Shown here: piece after piece, positions 19,915 through 29,093 of the stretch
Position numbering within the stretch: the stretch's first letter is position 1
How the letters are laid out: every line of letters starts with the position of its first letter
Origin: Verrucomicrobiaceae bacterium
GTDB taxonomy: Bacteria > Verrucomicrobiota > Verrucomicrobiia > Verrucomicrobiales > Verrucomicrobiaceae
DNA: 64,000 bases
NCBI GenBank assembly: GCA_015075365.1
Contig: JABTUN010000001.1
Location: 806,001-870,000 of the forward strand
Direction of reading: 5' to 3'
Program-made: the position numbers and the translations under genes
The notes under the pieces: generated by a model
Seen by the model: the letters and a program-made list of their open reading frames with translations, nothing else
Databases searched by the model: none
What the model was told of the DNA's origin: nothing

Positions 19915-20712
19915 GTGACTGACGTTGTTCGCCTGCCTGGCCGTGTCTTCCTGCACTTCATCGCCTACATGGGCCAGATTGCTTATCTGGTGCGTGATCT
20001 TGCCATCGCGTTCACCAACCGCGTCTGGCGCATCGGCCTGGTGGCGCAGCAGATCGTCTCCATCGGCTACGGCTCCCAGGCGGTCGTCATTGTCACCGGC
20101 GCGTTCACCGGAGCGGTGTTCACCTTCCAAACCTACGCCAAGTTCAAGGATTTCGGGGTGGAGTCCAGCGTGGGGGCCATCGTCTCCGTGGCCCTCTGTC
20201 GTGAACTGGGCCCGGTTCTCGCCGGCCTGATGGTCGGCGGTCGTGTGGGCGCGGCGATGGCGGCGGACATCGGCACCATGAAGGTCACGGAGCAGGTGGA
20301 CGCTCTGCGGGTCATGGGCGTGCATCCGGTGGACTACCTCGTGCTGCCGCGCTTCCTGGCCATGATGATCTCCATGCCGATCCTGGTGGCGGAGTCCATT
20401 TCCTTCGGCCTGATGGCCTCGTATGCCGTGGCTGTATATGGCTACGGCGTGCCGAGCGCGTGGTTCATGCACCACATGGTCGATCACACAAACCAGTGGG
20501 ACATCGTCATCGGCATGATCAAGGGGTTCGCCTTCGGGATCATCATCACCCTGGTGGCGTGTCACCAGGGCCTGCGCGCGGAGAACGGCGCGGTGGGCGT
20601 GGGCATCGGGACCACACGGGCCGTCGTGATCTCCTCCCTCGTCATGCTCATCGCCAATTTCTTCCTCTCCATCCTGCTGAATTACATCTGGCCTCTTGGC
20701 AACCTCGTCTAG
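19915..20712 (+). CDS. mlaE: MlaE-type ABC transporter permease
   Basis: A 265-residue inner-membrane permease of the MlaE family, with about five or six hydrophobic segments. Family blocks are IVTGAFTGAVFTFQTYAKF, LCRELGPVLAGLMVGGRVG and MKVTEQVDALRVMGVHPVDYLVLPR. In the Mla system it partners the ATPase and the MCE protein to move phospholipids between membranes. Translation starts at GTG 19915. The ATPase gene starts 7 bases downstream, so the genes form an operon. Confidence 0.92.
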   Translation: MTDVVRLPGRVFLHFIAYMGQIAYLVRDLAIAFTNRVWRIGLVAQQIVSIGYGSQAVVIVTGAFTGAVFTFQTYAKFKDFGVESSVGAIVSVALCRELGPVLAGLMVGGRVGAAMAADIGTMKVTEQVDALRVMGVHPVDYLVLPRFLAMMISMPILVAESISFGLMASYAVAVYGYGVPSAWFMHHMVDHTNQWDIVIGMIKGFAFGIIITLVACHQGLRAENGAVGVGIGTTRAVVISSLVMLIANFFLSILLNYIWPLGNLV

Positions 20713-20719
20713 TCCCGCC

Positions 20720-21481
20720 ATGATCGAACGCACTGGACAGCCCTTCATCCGCATCCGCGGCCTGCATAAAAAGCTCGGCTGGCAGGAGATCCTGCGCGGG
20801 ATCGACCTGGATGTCTGGCGCGGCGAGACGGTCTGCATCATCGGCCCCAGTGGCGAGGGGAAAACCGTCACCATGAAGCATGTCATCGGCCTCATGCAGC
20901 CGGATGCCGGCACCGTCGAGGTGGACGGCATCCAGGTGAACGGCCTGCGGGAGCGTGAGCTGGCCCCCGTGCGCCAGCGTGTCAGCATGCTCTTCCAAAG
21001 CTCCGCGCTTTTCGACAGCCTCACGGTGGAGCAAAACGTCGCCTTCCCTCTCGTCGAGGCGGGCGTACGGGACAAGAAGGAGATCAAGGAACGCGTCGCG
21101 CAGGCCCTTGATGTGGTAGGCCTTTCCAAGCACGGGGAAAAACTGCCCGTGAACCTCTCCGGCGGCATGCGCAAGCGCGCCGGTATCGCCCGCGCCATTG
21201 TCACCCGGGCGCAATGCATTCTCTATGACGAGCCCACCTCGTCGCTCGACCCGGTTGTCTCTGATGTCATCGACACCGTGATTCTCCGTCTCCAGGAGCG
21301 CCATGGCATCACCTCCCTCGTCGTCACCCACGACATGAAGAGCCTTTTCAAGATCGCCGACCGCATTGCCATGCTCAAAAACGGCCTCATTCATTTCCTC
21401 GGGACCAAGGAGGAACTTCGTGACTGCCCGGACAAAGTGGTCCAGGACTTCATCAACGGCCGCGCCGAGGTGGACTTCTGA
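20720..21481 (+). CDS. mlaF: MlaF-type ABC transporter ATP-binding protein
   Basis: A 253-residue ATPase. Walker A is GPSGEGKT, the signature is NLSGGMRKRAGIARAIV, Walker B is CILYDEPTSSLDP, and the switch His is in VTHDM. The LSGGMRKR signature is characteristic of MlaF/Mkl-type ATPases linked to MCE proteins. The start at 20720 gives the normal length. It lies between mlaE and the mlaD-like gene. Confidence 0.93.
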   Translation: MIERTGQPFIRIRGLHKKLGWQEILRGIDLDVWRGETVCIIGPSGEGKTVTMKHVIGLMQPDAGTVEVDGIQVNGLRERELAPVRQRVSMLFQSSALFDSLTVEQNVAFPLVEAGVRDKKEIKERVAQALDVVGLSKHGEKLPVNLSGGMRKRAGIARAIVTRAQCILYDEPTSSLDPVVSDVIDTVILRLQERHGITSLVVTHDMKSLFKIADRIAMLKNGLIHFLGTKEELRDCPDKVVQDFINGRAEVDF

Positions 21482-21527
21482 CCTGACCCCGTAACCTGAA
21501 AACCCAAACTCCAAAACCCTGACCGCC

Positions 21528-22583
21528 ATGGAAGAACGCGACAAAAAAAACGAGCTGCTCGTCGGCCTGTTCCTGACCGTCGGCCTCGTCATGCTCAGCC
21601 TCCTGATCCTTCAATTTGGATCCGTGCGGGATCTGTTCAAAGGCAGCTACTATCTCAGCGTCAGCTTCCCAAACGCCTCCGGGCTCAAGGAGGCCTCCCC
21701 GGTCGTCCTGGCGGGCAAGCGCATCGGCAAGGTCAAGAACAAGCCCCGCCACAATGACACCTACACCGGCGTCATCATCGACCTGGAGATCTTCAAAGGG
21801 GAAAAAATCCCCGCCAACTCCGTCTTCACCATCACCACCGCCGGCCTCATGGGTGACGCCTATGTGGACATCGACCCGCCGACGAACATCACCGACCAGT
21901 TTATCACCGAGACCCAGGAGACCATCATCAAAGGCCAGGAGGCGGGCGGTCTCAGCGATCTGCAAAGCGCCGCCGAGCGCATCGGCAAACAGGTCAGCTC
22001 TGTGCTCGAGGACGATCTGAAGCCAGCCCTCGGCGAGATCAAGGAGGCCATGACCAAGATCAACCAGGACGCCCTGTCCAAGGAGACCATCGACAAGTTC
22101 AAGAACGGCATGGCCAAGCTCGATTCCACGCTCTCCCGTGTCGATACGAAGCTGCTCAATGACGAGAACTCCCAAAACCTCAAGGACGCCATCGCCGACT
22201 TGAAGGAGGCTTCCGCCAGCTTCAAAAACGCCTCCAAGTCCATTGAGGACAGCTCCAAGAAGCTCACGCCGCTCATCGACAAGCTCGACGCCCCCATCTC
22301 CAAGGCGGACAAGGTCATGACATCCGCGGACGAGGCCATCCAGGCCATCAAGACCGCCGCCGCTGACTTTTCCACCACCGCCAAGAACATCACCAACAGC
22401 AAGGGCCTGCTCGGCGCGCTCATCAACGACCAGCGCCTGCGCGCCGACTTTCATGACCTCATTTACAACATGAAGGTCAACGGCCCTGTGCTCTACAAAA
22501 ACACCGCTGACAAGGAACGCGCCAGACAGGAGCCGGCACCCGCCCCGCAGCCGCCGCGGCGCCAGTCCCTCTTTGGAAACTGA
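21528..22583 (+). CDS. mlaD: MCE (MlaD) family lipid-binding protein
   Basis: A 351-residue membrane-anchored protein. One N-terminal transmembrane helix (LLVGLFLTVGLVMLSLLILQF) precedes a single MCE domain (LSVSFPNASGLKEASPVVLAGKRIGKV). A long amphipathic helical region with Lys/Asp/Ser follows (DKFKNGMAKLDSTLSRVDTKL), as in MCE proteins that form needle-like tunnels. The tail is Pro-rich. It should be the substrate-binding hexamer of the transporter encoded just upstream, 46 bases away. Confidence 0.9.
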   Translation: MEERDKKNELLVGLFLTVGLVMLSLLILQFGSVRDLFKGSYYLSVSFPNASGLKEASPVVLAGKRIGKVKNKPRHNDTYTGVIIDLEIFKGEKIPANSVFTITTAGLMGDAYVDIDPPTNITDQFITETQETIIKGQEAGGLSDLQSAAERIGKQVSSVLEDDLKPALGEIKEAMTKINQDALSKETIDKFKNGMAKLDSTLSRVDTKLLNDENSQNLKDAIADLKEASASFKNASKSIEDSSKKLTPLIDKLDAPISKADKVMTSADEAIQAIKTAAADFSTTAKNITNSKGLLGALINDQRLRADFHDLIYNMKVNGPVLYKNTADKERARQEPAPAPQPPRRQSLFGN

Positions 22584-22586
22584 CCC

Positions 22587-24650
22587 ATGCGTCATTCGCT
22601 GCCATCCGCCCTGCTGCTCCTGCTGTCACTCTCCGCAGGCGCGCAGACGGTCACCACACGCACAGACACCGTCGGAAAGCTGCTCAATGAATGGTTCGCC
22701 GCGGGCACATCGGACGGGCTCCATGGCATCACTTACGAGAATCGCGACGGCCAGCACTCCCTCTTCAGCACCCTCGCCTGGCCCCAGCTCAAGGGCGTGA
22801 TCACCCCGGAGAATGATCGCGGACCGGCGCGTGCCATCCGGGATCATCCCGTCATCGGGAACTGCTCCATGGCCTCCACCCCGGAGCAGGTCGGCAGCCT
22901 CGCCCGCCTCTACATGGCGGAGCCGGGAGGCGGTCTCTTCCTCGCCCGCCAGTATTTCTCAAACAACCTGTTCATCTACCCGGAGCATCTCGACCACGAT
23001 CCCGGCCAGGGCGGCGTGGGCGGTGGCTACGGCGACCTCTTTCCGCTGAACACGCCCGCCCTCCTCATCTCCCAGGGCTCTTCCTTCTCCGACCAGCCGT
23101 TTCTGGAGGCCTTGTTCGCCACCACCGCCGCCTTCCGCCCGGAGACACGCAGGGTCCTCCTGGAGCACAAACTGCTCGCCCCCACGCTCCAGGCCATCCT
23201 CCGCCGCTGCGGCAGGATGGTGGCCTCCGATGCCGATTACCTCACCGGCAAGGCCCATCCTGTCGTCTTCGACGGCACCCAGATCGACCAGGAAAAGATG
23301 GTGCGCATGGCACATGACATGACGCCGGACGCCATCCCGCCCGTGGCAGTCGTCGAGGTGCTGGAGGAGACCCGGCTGGAGAACGGCGTCCATTTCTTCG
23401 AGCCTGCCACCGCCCAGGCCATGCCATGGCAGATCTCGAGCTCCCCCGTCAGCATCGGCCGCGTCTTTCGCGGCAATGTCAGCCAGCACGGCATGGTTGT
23501 CAGCGTGGCAAAATCTTCCTCCGTCGCCAAAAGGAAGGTCGGCGTGCGCTACGCGGTCCTGCAGGGTGATCCGCGCTTCGTCTCCATCGAACAGCAGCCC
23601 GGCGCGCCCGTGGCGCGCATCCGCGTCCGCTGGCATCCCCCCATGACCGGCGCGCGCGGCATTCGCAGCCACCGCATCGACATCGGCGTCTTCGCCACCC
23701 ACGACGGCACGACCTACGGCGCGCCTGCCATCATCAGCTTCTACATGCTGCCGAACGAGATGCACTTCTACGACGCCGAGGGGCGTGTCAGCGAGATTCA
23801 TTACCAGACCTTCAATCCTGAGAGCGGCCTGCCTCACGATGCCCGGGATCTGCGCTGGGCGCGCATCCTCCACTTCATCAGCACCGGTGATGCCCCTGCC
23901 GTGCTGGAGCCCTTGTTTGCCTCCACCATCACCCCGGCAGAGCGCGAGGCCGTCCGCCGTCTCCACCAGGACATCCAGGGCCGCCTCGAATCCACCGCCG
24001 CCCTCGCACGTGATCCTGCCAAGAAGGACGAGGCGGATAAACGGCGCTCCACCGCCCTCGACAGCCTCGCCTCCGCGCTCGACACGGTGCTTCCGGGGGA
24101 AAAAACCCGCACACCTCGGCAGATCATCTCCACTGCGATCGAGGCCGTCATTGGCGATCCCCTGTTCTACATCCGCCAGCAGTCCGAAATCAGCCCCCTG
24201 GCCGCCCGTTCGTCCAAAACCACTGCCGCCGCGGATGTTCGCGCGGAAATCCACCGCCTCACCCTCCTCGGCATCCTCCGGCAGGACACGAATGGCACCG
24301 TGCTCACGGTCACCAGCCCCAAAGACCTCTCCCTCGGCGAAAAAGTGGCCCTCCGCGGGCTCAACCTCACCGTCCTCAGCCAAGTTCTCATGCCGGACAT
24401 GCTGGAGCGCGCCCCCGGCCCTGCCTGGGTGCCCCCGCGCCTCACCAGCGTCAAACCCTGGCGTGATGTCATGCGCTACGATGCCGCCAACGGCCAGCTC
24501 ACCGGCTGGACCCGCCACCACGATGCCCGCCACACGGAATTCGACGCCCAAGGCCGCCTCCTCCCCCCCGGCGGCAAAGGCGATCCCGTCCCCGTCACCT
24601 ATGTCATCGACCCGAATGGCCGGCTCACCTGGCGCGGCAGCGGAAAGTGA
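22587..24650 (+). CDS. large exported protein of unknown function
   Basis: A 687-residue protein with a signal peptide (LPSALLLLLSLSAGAQ). I do not recognise a family. The N-terminal half is mixed alpha/beta with FLARQYFSNNLFIYPEHLDHD and a Gly-rich GQGGVGGGYGDLFPLNTP. The middle is beta-rich (VRYAVLQGDPRFVSIEQQ, RIRVRWHPPM), resembling an immunoglobulin-like sheet. The C-terminal third is helical with Arg/Lys/Asp pairs. It starts 3 bases after the mlaD stop, so co-transcription with the lipid transporter is likely; an envelope role is an inference from that. It ends with a Gly/Pro-rich region containing VTYVIDPNGRLTWRG. Confidence 0.75.
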   Translation: MRHSLPSALLLLLSLSAGAQTVTTRTDTVGKLLNEWFAAGTSDGLHGITYENRDGQHSLFSTLAWPQLKGVITPENDRGPARAIRDHPVIGNCSMASTPEQVGSLARLYMAEPGGGLFLARQYFSNNLFIYPEHLDHDPGQGGVGGGYGDLFPLNTPALLISQGSSFSDQPFLEALFATTAAFRPETRRVLLEHKLLAPTLQAILRRCGRMVASDADYLTGKAHPVVFDGTQIDQEKMVRMAHDMTPDAIPPVAVVEVLEETRLENGVHFFEPATAQAMPWQISSSPVSIGRVFRGNVSQHGMVVSVAKSSSVAKRKVGVRYAVLQGDPRFVSIEQQPGAPVARIRVRWHPPMTGARGIRSHRIDIGVFATHDGTTYGAPAIISFYMLPNEMHFYDAEGRVSEIHYQTFNPESGLPHDARDLRWARILHFISTGDAPAVLEPLFASTITPAEREAVRRLHQDIQGRLESTAALARDPAKKDEADKRRSTALDSLASALDTVLPGEKTRTPRQIISTAIEAVIGDPLFYIRQQSEISPLAARSSKTTAAADVRAEIHRLTLLGILRQDTNGTVLTVTSPKDLSLGEKVALRGLNLTVLSQVLMPDMLERAPGPAWVPPRLTSVKPWRDVMRYDAANGQLTGWTRHHDARHTEFDAQGRLLPPGGKGDPVPVTYVIDPNGRLTWRGSGK

Positions 24651-24738
24651 AGACACGCCCTTCGCTAGGCGCTGGCTCCCGCATGGCACCAGCGCCCCGG
24701 CGCAACAGCCGCCTCCCTTCCCCGTAACCTCCCCCGCC

Positions 24739-25905
24739 ATGACCAACCGCCGCCGATTCATCGCCACCGCCTCCCTTGCCCTTCCCTTCATCGCCCGCGG
24801 AGCCGCCCCCGGTGTGAAAATCCTCGAAACCAAAATCATCTCCCACCAAGCTGATCTTTATCACGGCTGGCCCACCGTGGTCCGCCGCCAGAATGGGGAA
24901 CTCTGGCTCTCCTGGTCCGGCGGACGAGAGTCCCATGTCTGCCCCTTCGGCCAGGTCTGCGCCATGACCTCGCGTGACGAGGGCAAAAGCTGGTCCTTCC
25001 CCCGCGTCCTGCTCGACAGCGCCACCGACGATCGCGACTCCGGCGTGCTCGAGACCGCCAGGGGCACCCTCCTCGTCACCACCTTCACCTCCCTGGCCTA
25101 TGAGGACTCCTTCAAAAAGGCCGCTGCCATGGCCGAGCTCACGGACAAAGGCTGGGTGTCCAAAGCCATGCCACCGGAGCGCTACGCACGCTGGAAGGCC
25201 GCGCACGAGCGCCTCAACGACGACGAGCGCAAGGCCGAGCTCGGCGAATGGGTCATCCGCTCCACCGACGGCGGCAAATCCTGGTCCAACCGCATCCCCA
25301 CCATCGTCAACAGCCCGCACGGCCCCGTCCAGCTCAAGGACGGACGCCTCCTCTACGCCGGCAAGCAGTTGTGGACCGGTGACAAGAAGATCGGCGTCGC
25401 TGAATCCAAGGACGACGGCCTCACCTGGCAGTGGCTCGCGGAAATACCCGCGCGTGAGGGGGACGACCCCGTCAAATCATACCACGAGCTGCACGCCGTC
25501 GAGGCGGTGGACGGCACCCTCATCGTACAGATCCGCAATCACAACAACGCCAACAAGGGGGAGACCCTGCAAACCGAGTCCACAGACGGCGGCAAAACCT
25601 GGAGCGTGCCCCATGCCATCGGCGTGTGGGGACTGCCATCCCACCTGCTCAGGCTCCGTGACGGACGGCTCCTCATGACCTATGGATACCGGCGCCCCCC
25701 CTTCGGCAATCAAGCCCGCCTCAGCACCGATCATGGCAGGACCTGGGGAGAGCCCGTCACCCTCTCCGGCGATGGTGCTGGCGGCGATCTAGGCTACCCC
25801 AGCACTGTCGAACTCTCTGACGGCACGCTGCTGTCCGTGTGGTATGAAAAAAGGAAGGACCTGCCCCACGCCGTCCTACGCCAAGCCACTTGGCGGCTCG
25901 AATAG
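24739..25905 (+). CDS. sialidase-like BNR/Asp-box exported protein
   Basis: A 388-residue beta-propeller protein with a twin-arginine-like leader (MTNRRRFIATASLALPFIARG). Five Asp boxes (S-x-D-x-G-x-x-W) are visible: SRDEGKSW, STDGGKSW, SKDDGLTW, STDGGKTW and STDHGRTW. This matches exo-alpha-sialidase/neuraminidase-like proteins (GH33 fold); many relatives in PVC bacteria lack proven sialidase activity. The catalytic Arg triad and Tyr/Glu pair cannot be assigned with confidence by eye. The ATG at 24739 is chosen for the leader; the frame is open for about 950 bases upstream without family similarity. Confidence 0.85.
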   Translation: MTNRRRFIATASLALPFIARGAAPGVKILETKIISHQADLYHGWPTVVRRQNGELWLSWSGGRESHVCPFGQVCAMTSRDEGKSWSFPRVLLDSATDDRDSGVLETARGTLLVTTFTSLAYEDSFKKAAAMAELTDKGWVSKAMPPERYARWKAAHERLNDDERKAELGEWVIRSTDGGKSWSNRIPTIVNSPHGPVQLKDGRLLYAGKQLWTGDKKIGVAESKDDGLTWQWLAEIPAREGDDPVKSYHELHAVEAVDGTLIVQIRNHNNANKGETLQTESTDGGKTWSVPHAIGVWGLPSHLLRLRDGRLLMTYGYRRPPFGNQARLSTDHGRTWGEPVTLSGDGAGGDLGYPSTVELSDGTLLSVWYEKRKDLPHAVLRQATWRLE

Positions 25906-25949
25906 GCCACGGCTTCACACGATCAAGCCAAATGAAGCTCTACTCGCAC

Positions 25950-27224
25950 TCACACAAAGTCCGTGATCGAGCCGAACTCGGCATCGAATAGCCTGCGATA
26001 AGTGCGGAAGGCGAAGCGGTCGGTCATGTTGGCGATCCAGTCGCAGACGAGGCGGGCGCGGCCGTTGGCATCGGGGGCGGCGGCGATTTCGGTTTCGAGG
26101 GTTTCGGGCATCAAACGGAGGCCTTTGGGCTGCGCGGGCTCGATGTAGCGATCGCGAAGCACGCCGAAGAGCTGCTGGAGGATGTGATCGGCCTTGTGGT
26201 CGAGCTGCTGGAGCTGCGGGCTGCGGAAGACGAGCTCGAGGGAGATTTTTTTATGCAGATCGGCGCGTGAACGCAGCGCGGGGTCGATTTGCAGCTCGAA
26301 CTGATGGCGCTTGGTGCTGGCGCTGAGGAAGTTCGCGGTGGGAACGAGCTTGGTGGCGCGGATGCAGTCGCCAATGAGGCGGTTCAGACGGCCTTCGACG
26401 CGGTCTTCGCGGATGGCTTTGCAGAGGAAGGCGACCCACTCGGCCTGTGAGGCATCGAGCGACTGTTTTTCGGCCCAGCGTTCGAGGTTGGTGACTTGGA
26501 TGAATCCGGCGCGGATGCCATCGGCGAGGTCGTTGAGCGAGTAGGCAGTGTCGTCCGCCCAGTCCATGATCTGGCATTCAATGCTCTTGAAGCCGTTGCG
26601 CGGCTTGCCGGGCATGAGTTCGACGGGGAAGGCCTGGTGGCCCATGGCAAAGTCGAGCCACGTTTCCTGGTCGTCGTAGAGGTAGTGGTTGGTTTTGCCG
26701 GCGGGGCGCTCGGTGAAGAGCGTTTTGTATTTCAGCACGCCATCAAGCAAAGCACGCGAGGGATTCATGCCAGCGCGGCCTTCGCTGAAAAGGGTCTGCG
26801 TGAGGATGCGCAGGGTCTGCGCATTGCCCTCAAAGCCGCCGTAGGGCTCCATGAGGCGGTGCAGCGTGCGCTCGCCGGCGTGGCCGAAGGGCGGATGGCC
26901 GAGATCGTGGCTGAGGCAGGCGCTTTCGACGAGATCGGGGTCGATGAAGCACTCGTCATCGAGGATGTCGCGCTGCTGACGAAGCCATCCGCAGATGCTG
27001 CGGCCGATTTGGGCGACCTCGATGCTGTGGGTGAGCCGCGTGCGGTAGAAGTCGTATTCGCCGGAGAGGAAGACCTGCGTCTTGCTCTGCAAACGACGGA
27101 AGGCGCTGCTGTGGATGATGCGGTCGCGGTCGATCTGGAAGGCGCTGCGATACTCGCCGTCGAAGACTTTCCGCTCGTGGAGCGTGGCGGTGTCGAAGGG
27201 GCTGTAGAAGCGGTTGGCGGGCAT
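25950..27224 (-). CDS. dgt: dGTPase-like HD-domain triphosphohydrolase
   Basis: A 424-residue cytoplasmic enzyme that hydrolyses dGTP to deoxyguanosine and triphosphate. HD-domain residues are visible: RTRLTHSIEVAQIGR, then CLSHDLGHPPFGHAGE, with the HD pair and the typical downstream GHAGE, and WADDTAYSLNDLADG supplying the last metal ligand. The N terminus has the family signature IIHSSAFRRLQSKTQVF. The start at 27224 removes an unrelated 94-residue open stretch overlapping the repeat at 27257. The family controls dNTP pools and can restrict phage. Confidence 0.93.
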   Translation of the reverse strand: MPANRFYSPFDTATLHERKVFDGEYRSAFQIDRDRIIHSSAFRRLQSKTQVFLSGEYDFYRTRLTHSIEVAQIGRSICGWLRQQRDILDDECFIDPDLVESACLSHDLGHPPFGHAGERTLHRLMEPYGGFEGNAQTLRILTQTLFSEGRAGMNPSRALLDGVLKYKTLFTERPAGKTNHYLYDDQETWLDFAMGHQAFPVELMPGKPRNGFKSIECQIMDWADDTAYSLNDLADGIRAGFIQVTNLERWAEKQSLDASQAEWVAFLCKAIREDRVEGRLNRLIGDCIRATKLVPTANFLSASTKRHQFELQIDPALRSRADLHKKISLELVFRSPQLQQLDHKADHILQQLFGVLRDRYIEPAQPKGLRLMPETLETEIAAAPDANGRARLVCDWIANMTDRFAFRTYRRLFDAEFGSITDFV

Positions 27225-27256
27225 GGCAGGCGCGAGGTTAAGGAACCACGGATTTA

Positions 27257-27335
27257 AACCACGAATGGGCACGAAGAAGCACGAATGAATTTCGGTTCCT
27301 TGGCCCTTCGTGTGAATTCGTGCCCATTCGTGGTT
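27257..27335. repeat. 19-bp perfect inverted repeat
   Basis: AACCACGAATGGGCACGAA (27257-27275) is exactly inverted as TTCGTGCCCATTCGTGGTT (27317-27335). The 41-nt interior carries a further degenerate pair (GCACGAATGAATTT / GTGTGAATTCGTG). It lies between dgt and tsf. It resembles the ATTCGTGnCCATTCGTGG intergenic repeats widespread in environmental bacterial genomes. Confidence 0.85.
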
Positions 27336-27389
27336 GAGAGTGATTTGACCGGCGGTTTCTAGCGCAGGTTTGAGTGCCGCGGAAACATG

Positions 27390-27425
27390 AAAAAAGGGCG
27401 GATCATGACGATCCGCCCTTTTCGT
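27390..27425 (-). terminator. rho-independent terminator of rpsB-tsf
   Basis: The stem AAGGGCGGATC / GATCCGCCCTT around a 5-nt loop is perfect, and on the minus strand it ends in a run of T. It lies 28 bases after the tsf stop. Confidence 0.9.
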
Positions 27426-27447
27426 GGGATTTGGCTGCGCAGGAGGA

Positions 27448-28047
27448 TCAGATCTCCTCACCGACGGCGTAGCGCACGAAGCGGCGCACGACGAGGTTTT
27501 CGCCAAGCTCGGCGATCTTGCTCTTCACGAAGTCACCGATGGTCTGGTCGGGGTTCTTGATGAAGGCCTGCTCGAGGAGGCACTGCTCGGCGAAGATCTT
27601 GTCGATCTTGCCCTGCACGATCTTCTCGATGATGGCGGCGGGCTTGTCCTTGATCTGCTCGGCGGCGATTTCCTTCTCCTTGGCGATGAGGCTTTCGGGA
27701 ATTTCTTCGCGGCGGATGAACTTCGGACTTGCGGCGGCGATGTGGAGGGAGAGGTCGCGCACGAAGGCCTGGAAGTTCTCGTTGCGGGCGACGAAGTCGG
27801 TCTCGCAGTTCACCTCGATGAGCACGCCGATGCGGCCTGCCATGTGGATGTAGGAGGAGATGATGCCTTCCTTGGTCTGGCGGTCGCCTTTGGCACCGGC
27901 CTTGGTGATGCCTTTCTTGCGGAGGATGGTTTCGGCCTTTTCGAGGTCGCCACCGGCTTCAGCGAGGGCTTTTTTGCAATCCATCATGCCTGCGTTGGTC
28001 TTTTCACGCAGGGCCATGACGACTTTAGCGGAGATTTCTTCTGCCAT
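27448..28047 (-). CDS. tsf: translation elongation factor Ts
   Basis: A 199-residue nucleotide-exchange factor for EF-Tu. The N-terminal UBA-like domain is clear (ALREKTNAGMMDCKKALAEA, then GDLEKAETILRKKG), and the EF-Tu-contacting core TDFVARN appears in VNCETDFVARNENF. The short length matches EF-Ts with a single core subdomain, as in Thermus and many other bacteria. It lies 27 bases downstream of rpsB in the usual order and shares its transcript. Confidence 0.97.
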   Translation of the reverse strand: MAEEISAKVVMALREKTNAGMMDCKKALAEAGGDLEKAETILRKKGITKAGAKGDRQTKEGIISSYIHMAGRIGVLIEVNCETDFVARNENFQAFVRDLSLHIAAASPKFIRREEIPESLIAKEKEIAAEQIKDKPAAIIEKIVQGKIDKIFAEQCLLEQAFIKNPDQTIGDFVKSKIAELGENLVVRRFVRYAVGEEI

Positions 28048-28074
28048 GATCGGTTGGGGTGAGGGGGAAAGGGT

Positions 28075-28770
28075 TTAGTTCTTCTTCGCTTCGGCCGTGG
28101 CCACGATGACGGGGTCGATCAGCTTCTGCAGGATGATGCGGATGGAGCGGATGGCGTCGTCGTTGGCGGCGATCGGGTAATTGATGAGGGAGGGATCGGC
28201 GTTCGTGTCCACGAGGGCCACGATCGGGATGCGGAGGCGGCGGGCCTCGGCGACGGCGATGTGCTCACGGGCGGCATCGACGATGACGACGGCGTCAGGG
28301 AGCTTGTCCATGTGGCGGATGCCGCGGAGGTTGCGCTCCAGCTTGATGCGCTCGCGGTTGAGGGAGGCCAGCTCCTTCTTGGACATCTGCTTGAACTCGG
28401 GCTTCTTCTCGATGTCCTCGAGATAGTTCAGGCGGGCGATGGATTTGCGCAGCGTCTCGTTGTTCGTGAGCGTGCCGCCGAGCCAGCGGTGGTTCACATA
28501 ATACTGCTGGCAGGCTTCCGCGGCCTGTTTGACGGCCTCCTGGGCCTGGCGCTTGCAGCCGACGAAGAGGACCTTCTTGTTCTTGCGGGCCAGTTCGCTG
28601 AGGAAGTCAGCGGCTTTGTCGATCTGATTGACGGTCTCCTCGATGTTGAGGATGTGGATGTTGTTTTTGGAGCCCATGATGAACTTTTTCATCTTGGGGT
28701 TCCAGCGGCGGGTCTGGTGTCCGAAGTGGACGCCAGCTTCGACGAGTTCGACGAGTACGGGGGATGACAT
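28075..28770 (-). CDS. rpsB: 30S ribosomal protein S2
   Basis: A 231-residue ribosomal protein. Signature blocks: [19 protein letters not shown], the block [21 protein letters not shown], and [23 protein letters not shown]. The start at 28770 (MSSPVLVEL) fits the family; a 92-codon open extension upstream is not conserved. It heads the rpsB-tsf pair. The long leader, over 200 bases to the divergent gene, could hold autoregulatory structure, but I cannot define one. Confidence 0.97.
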   Translation of the reverse strand: MSSPVLVELVEAGVHFGHQTRRWNPKMKKFIMGSKNNIHILNIEETVNQIDKAADFLSELARKNKKVLFVGCKRQAQEAVKQAAEACQQYYVNHRWLGGTLTNNETLRKSIARLNYLEDIEKKPEFKQMSKKELASLNRERIKLERNLRGIRHMDKLPDAVVIVDAAREHIAVAEARRLRIPIVALVDTNADPSLINYPIAANDDAIRSIRIILQKLIDPVIVATAEAKKN

Positions 28771-29093
28771 GTGGTATCTGAGGTGCCTTTTCTTCCGCAC
28801 GCTGCCGGTGAGGGCGGCGCTCTGGCTCACGAGGAGCTGATTCGGGGGATCGGGCGGTAGGTTTCCTTTTTCCGCGCCAGAATGGCCCGGCGAAAGGGGC
28901 CGCGATGGTAGCGGCCTCCTCACCGGCGGCAAGTTGTTTTTCAGGGACAACTGCCTGGCTGTTCTGGCGATGATTGACACCCCCTGGCCTCCCAAGGCAC
29001 TATTCGCATGCAGCTCACGCGCATGAGTCCTCTCCGGTCCATTCATCCCGCCGCCCTTCTCAGGGGGCCACAGTCACCTCAGCCCGCTTTGTG
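28771..29093. other. divergent intergenic region between rpsB and an unknown gene
   Basis: No gene is visible in these 323 bases. A plausible plus-strand promoter reads TTGACA (28974-28979), 18 bases, CACTAT (28998-29003), about 90 bases before the next ATG. The stretch 28900-28960 is rich in CGGC/GCCG words and could form structure in the rpsB leader on the minus strand. Confidence 0.4.

Noticed and set aside
22959..24839. 626-codon minus-strand open frame
   Set aside because: Antisense to the exported unknown protein, which has a signal peptide and tight operon spacing. The antisense protein is Gly/Asp low-complexity.
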